Source of the DNA: JBBRHH01 sp038222915
GTDB taxonomy: Bacteria; Planctomycetota; Phycisphaerae; Tepidisphaerales; Tepidisphaeraceae
Assembly (NCBI GenBank): GCA_038222915.1
Contig: JBBRHH010000380.1
Location: 1-6,261 of the forward strand
Length of the DNA stretch: 6,261 bases
Direction: 5' to 3'
The notes beneath the pieces are model-generated. The model searched no databases. It had not been told where the DNA came from and saw only the letters and a program-made list of their open reading frames with translations. Of this stretch, positions 5,771-6,261 are shown piece after piece (positions within the stretch are counted from its first letter, which is position 1; each line of letters opens with the position of its first letter). The position numbers were made by a program, and so were the translations under genes.

Positions 5771-6261
5771 TCACCCATTCACCAGCGGCGCACGCAGCGG
5801 TGCCGCCCCCGGCGCGTTTGAAAGAAGGTCGGCCTGTTGGTCCCGCACCCGATCGATAATCGTCTCCGGCAGCTCGTCCATCCGCTGATGCAACTGCATG
5901 ATCTCCAACTGCATCTTCAACGCCACCTGATATTCCAGCTCCGTTCGAATTCGATCCTTCTGGCCTTGCAGGTTCTGGCTGATCATGATGAACATCGACA
6001 AAAAGATCGCCTCCACCGACACCCACAAGCACAACGCCGGAAAAGGCGATGGATCAATGGCGTGTCCCCGCGCCACCGCATTCCCGATCATCCACCCCCC
6101 AAACCCAAGCACATGCGCCAGAAGGAACTTGGGACTCCCGGCCAATCCCCCGATCCCCATCGCCACCCGATTCCAAGCCGTCATCCGCTCCTGCATCACC
6201 TCATTCAGATTCCGAATCCCCCGCAAACGGTCCACCGTCTGCCGCTGCCGTCGTCCCAGCA
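5771..6261 (-). CDS. DUF1003 family membrane protein (5' end outside window)
   Basis: The frame is open from the right edge to TGA at 5771-5773. Residue numbers here count from an internal GTG at 6235, which gives 154 residues. That GTG has no ribosome site, and the frame continues upstream with basic residues (LGRRQRQT), so the true start probably lies outside. Family marks of DUF1003 are visible: a first membrane helix in FLLAHVLGFGGWMIGN (about 37-52), the DPSPFP motif (61-66), and a second helix LCLWVSVEAIFLSMFIMIS (about 68-86) ending in the SQN motif (86-88). A charged, probably coiled-coil region (about 93-125) and a Pro/Ala-rich tail follow. The expected place is the inner membrane with cytosolic ends. 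DUF1003 has no established biochemical role that I can name. The downstream kinase gene begins within 51 nt, so co-expression is likely. Confidence 0.85.
   Translation of the reverse strand, partial: LGRRQRQTVDRLRGIRNLNEVMQERMTAWNRVAMGIGGLAGSPKFLLAHVLGFGGWMIGNAVARGHAIDPSPFPALCLWVSVEAIFLSMFIMISQNLQGQKDRIRTELEYQVALKMQLEIMQLHQRMDELPETIIDRVRDQQADLLSNAPGAAPLRAPLVNG

Noticed and set aside
5619..6032. Minus-strand 137-codon frame crossing the DUF1003/kinase junction
   Set aside because: It lies in another frame over the ends of two well-supported genes and is Gly/Arg/Ala-rich without a motif.

Overview
The window is a co-directional block of seven protein genes, all on the minus strand, so transcription runs from the right end to the left. 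I see no RNA gene, mobile element, CRISPR array or clear Rho-independent terminator. The DNA is moderately GC-rich, genes have GTG as well as ATG starts, and several carry AGGAGG-type ribosome binding sites. Several of the protein types look to me like ones common in Planctomycetota, perhaps Phycisphaerae: a stand-alone cyclodeaminase-type protein, a very small zinc-ribbon protein ending in a GGTS motif, a divergent adenylate kinase beside a DUF1003 membrane protein, and a receiver-only regulator with a helical tail. That placement is inference from family memory, not from a search.

Layout in order of transcription (right to left): a DUF1003 inner-membrane protein (5771-6261, 5' end outside the window); an adenylate-kinase-family nucleotide kinase (5030-5719, possibly starting at 5755); a receiver-only response regulator (4439-4933); a 972-residue M16 zinc-peptidase lipoprotein with one active and one degenerate half (1447-4365); a stand-alone FTCD_C/FchA-type folate cyclodeaminase or cyclohydrolase (734-1363); an 86-residue zinc-ribbon protein (462-722); and a Cys-rich protein of unknown function that runs off the left end (1-408).

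Gaps between genes are 51 (or 15), 96, 73, 83, 11 and 53 nt. The clearest coupling is between the cyclodeaminase-type gene and the 86-residue gene: the latter's Shine-Dalgarno overlaps the former's stop codon. DUF1003 and the kinase are probably also co-transcribed. Whether the whole block is one operon cannot be decided from sequence; the 96-nt gap before the response regulator contains two overlapping inverted repeats and is the best place for separate control.

The genes do not form an obvious single pathway. One can see a cell-envelope element (DUF1003, M16 lipoprotein), a signalling element (receiver) and C1/nucleotide metabolism (FTCD_C, adenylate kinase). I found no convincing evidence for a dramatic new system. 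The most open questions are the two uncharacterised Cys-rich proteins next to the folate enzyme, and the divergent kinase next to DUF1003.
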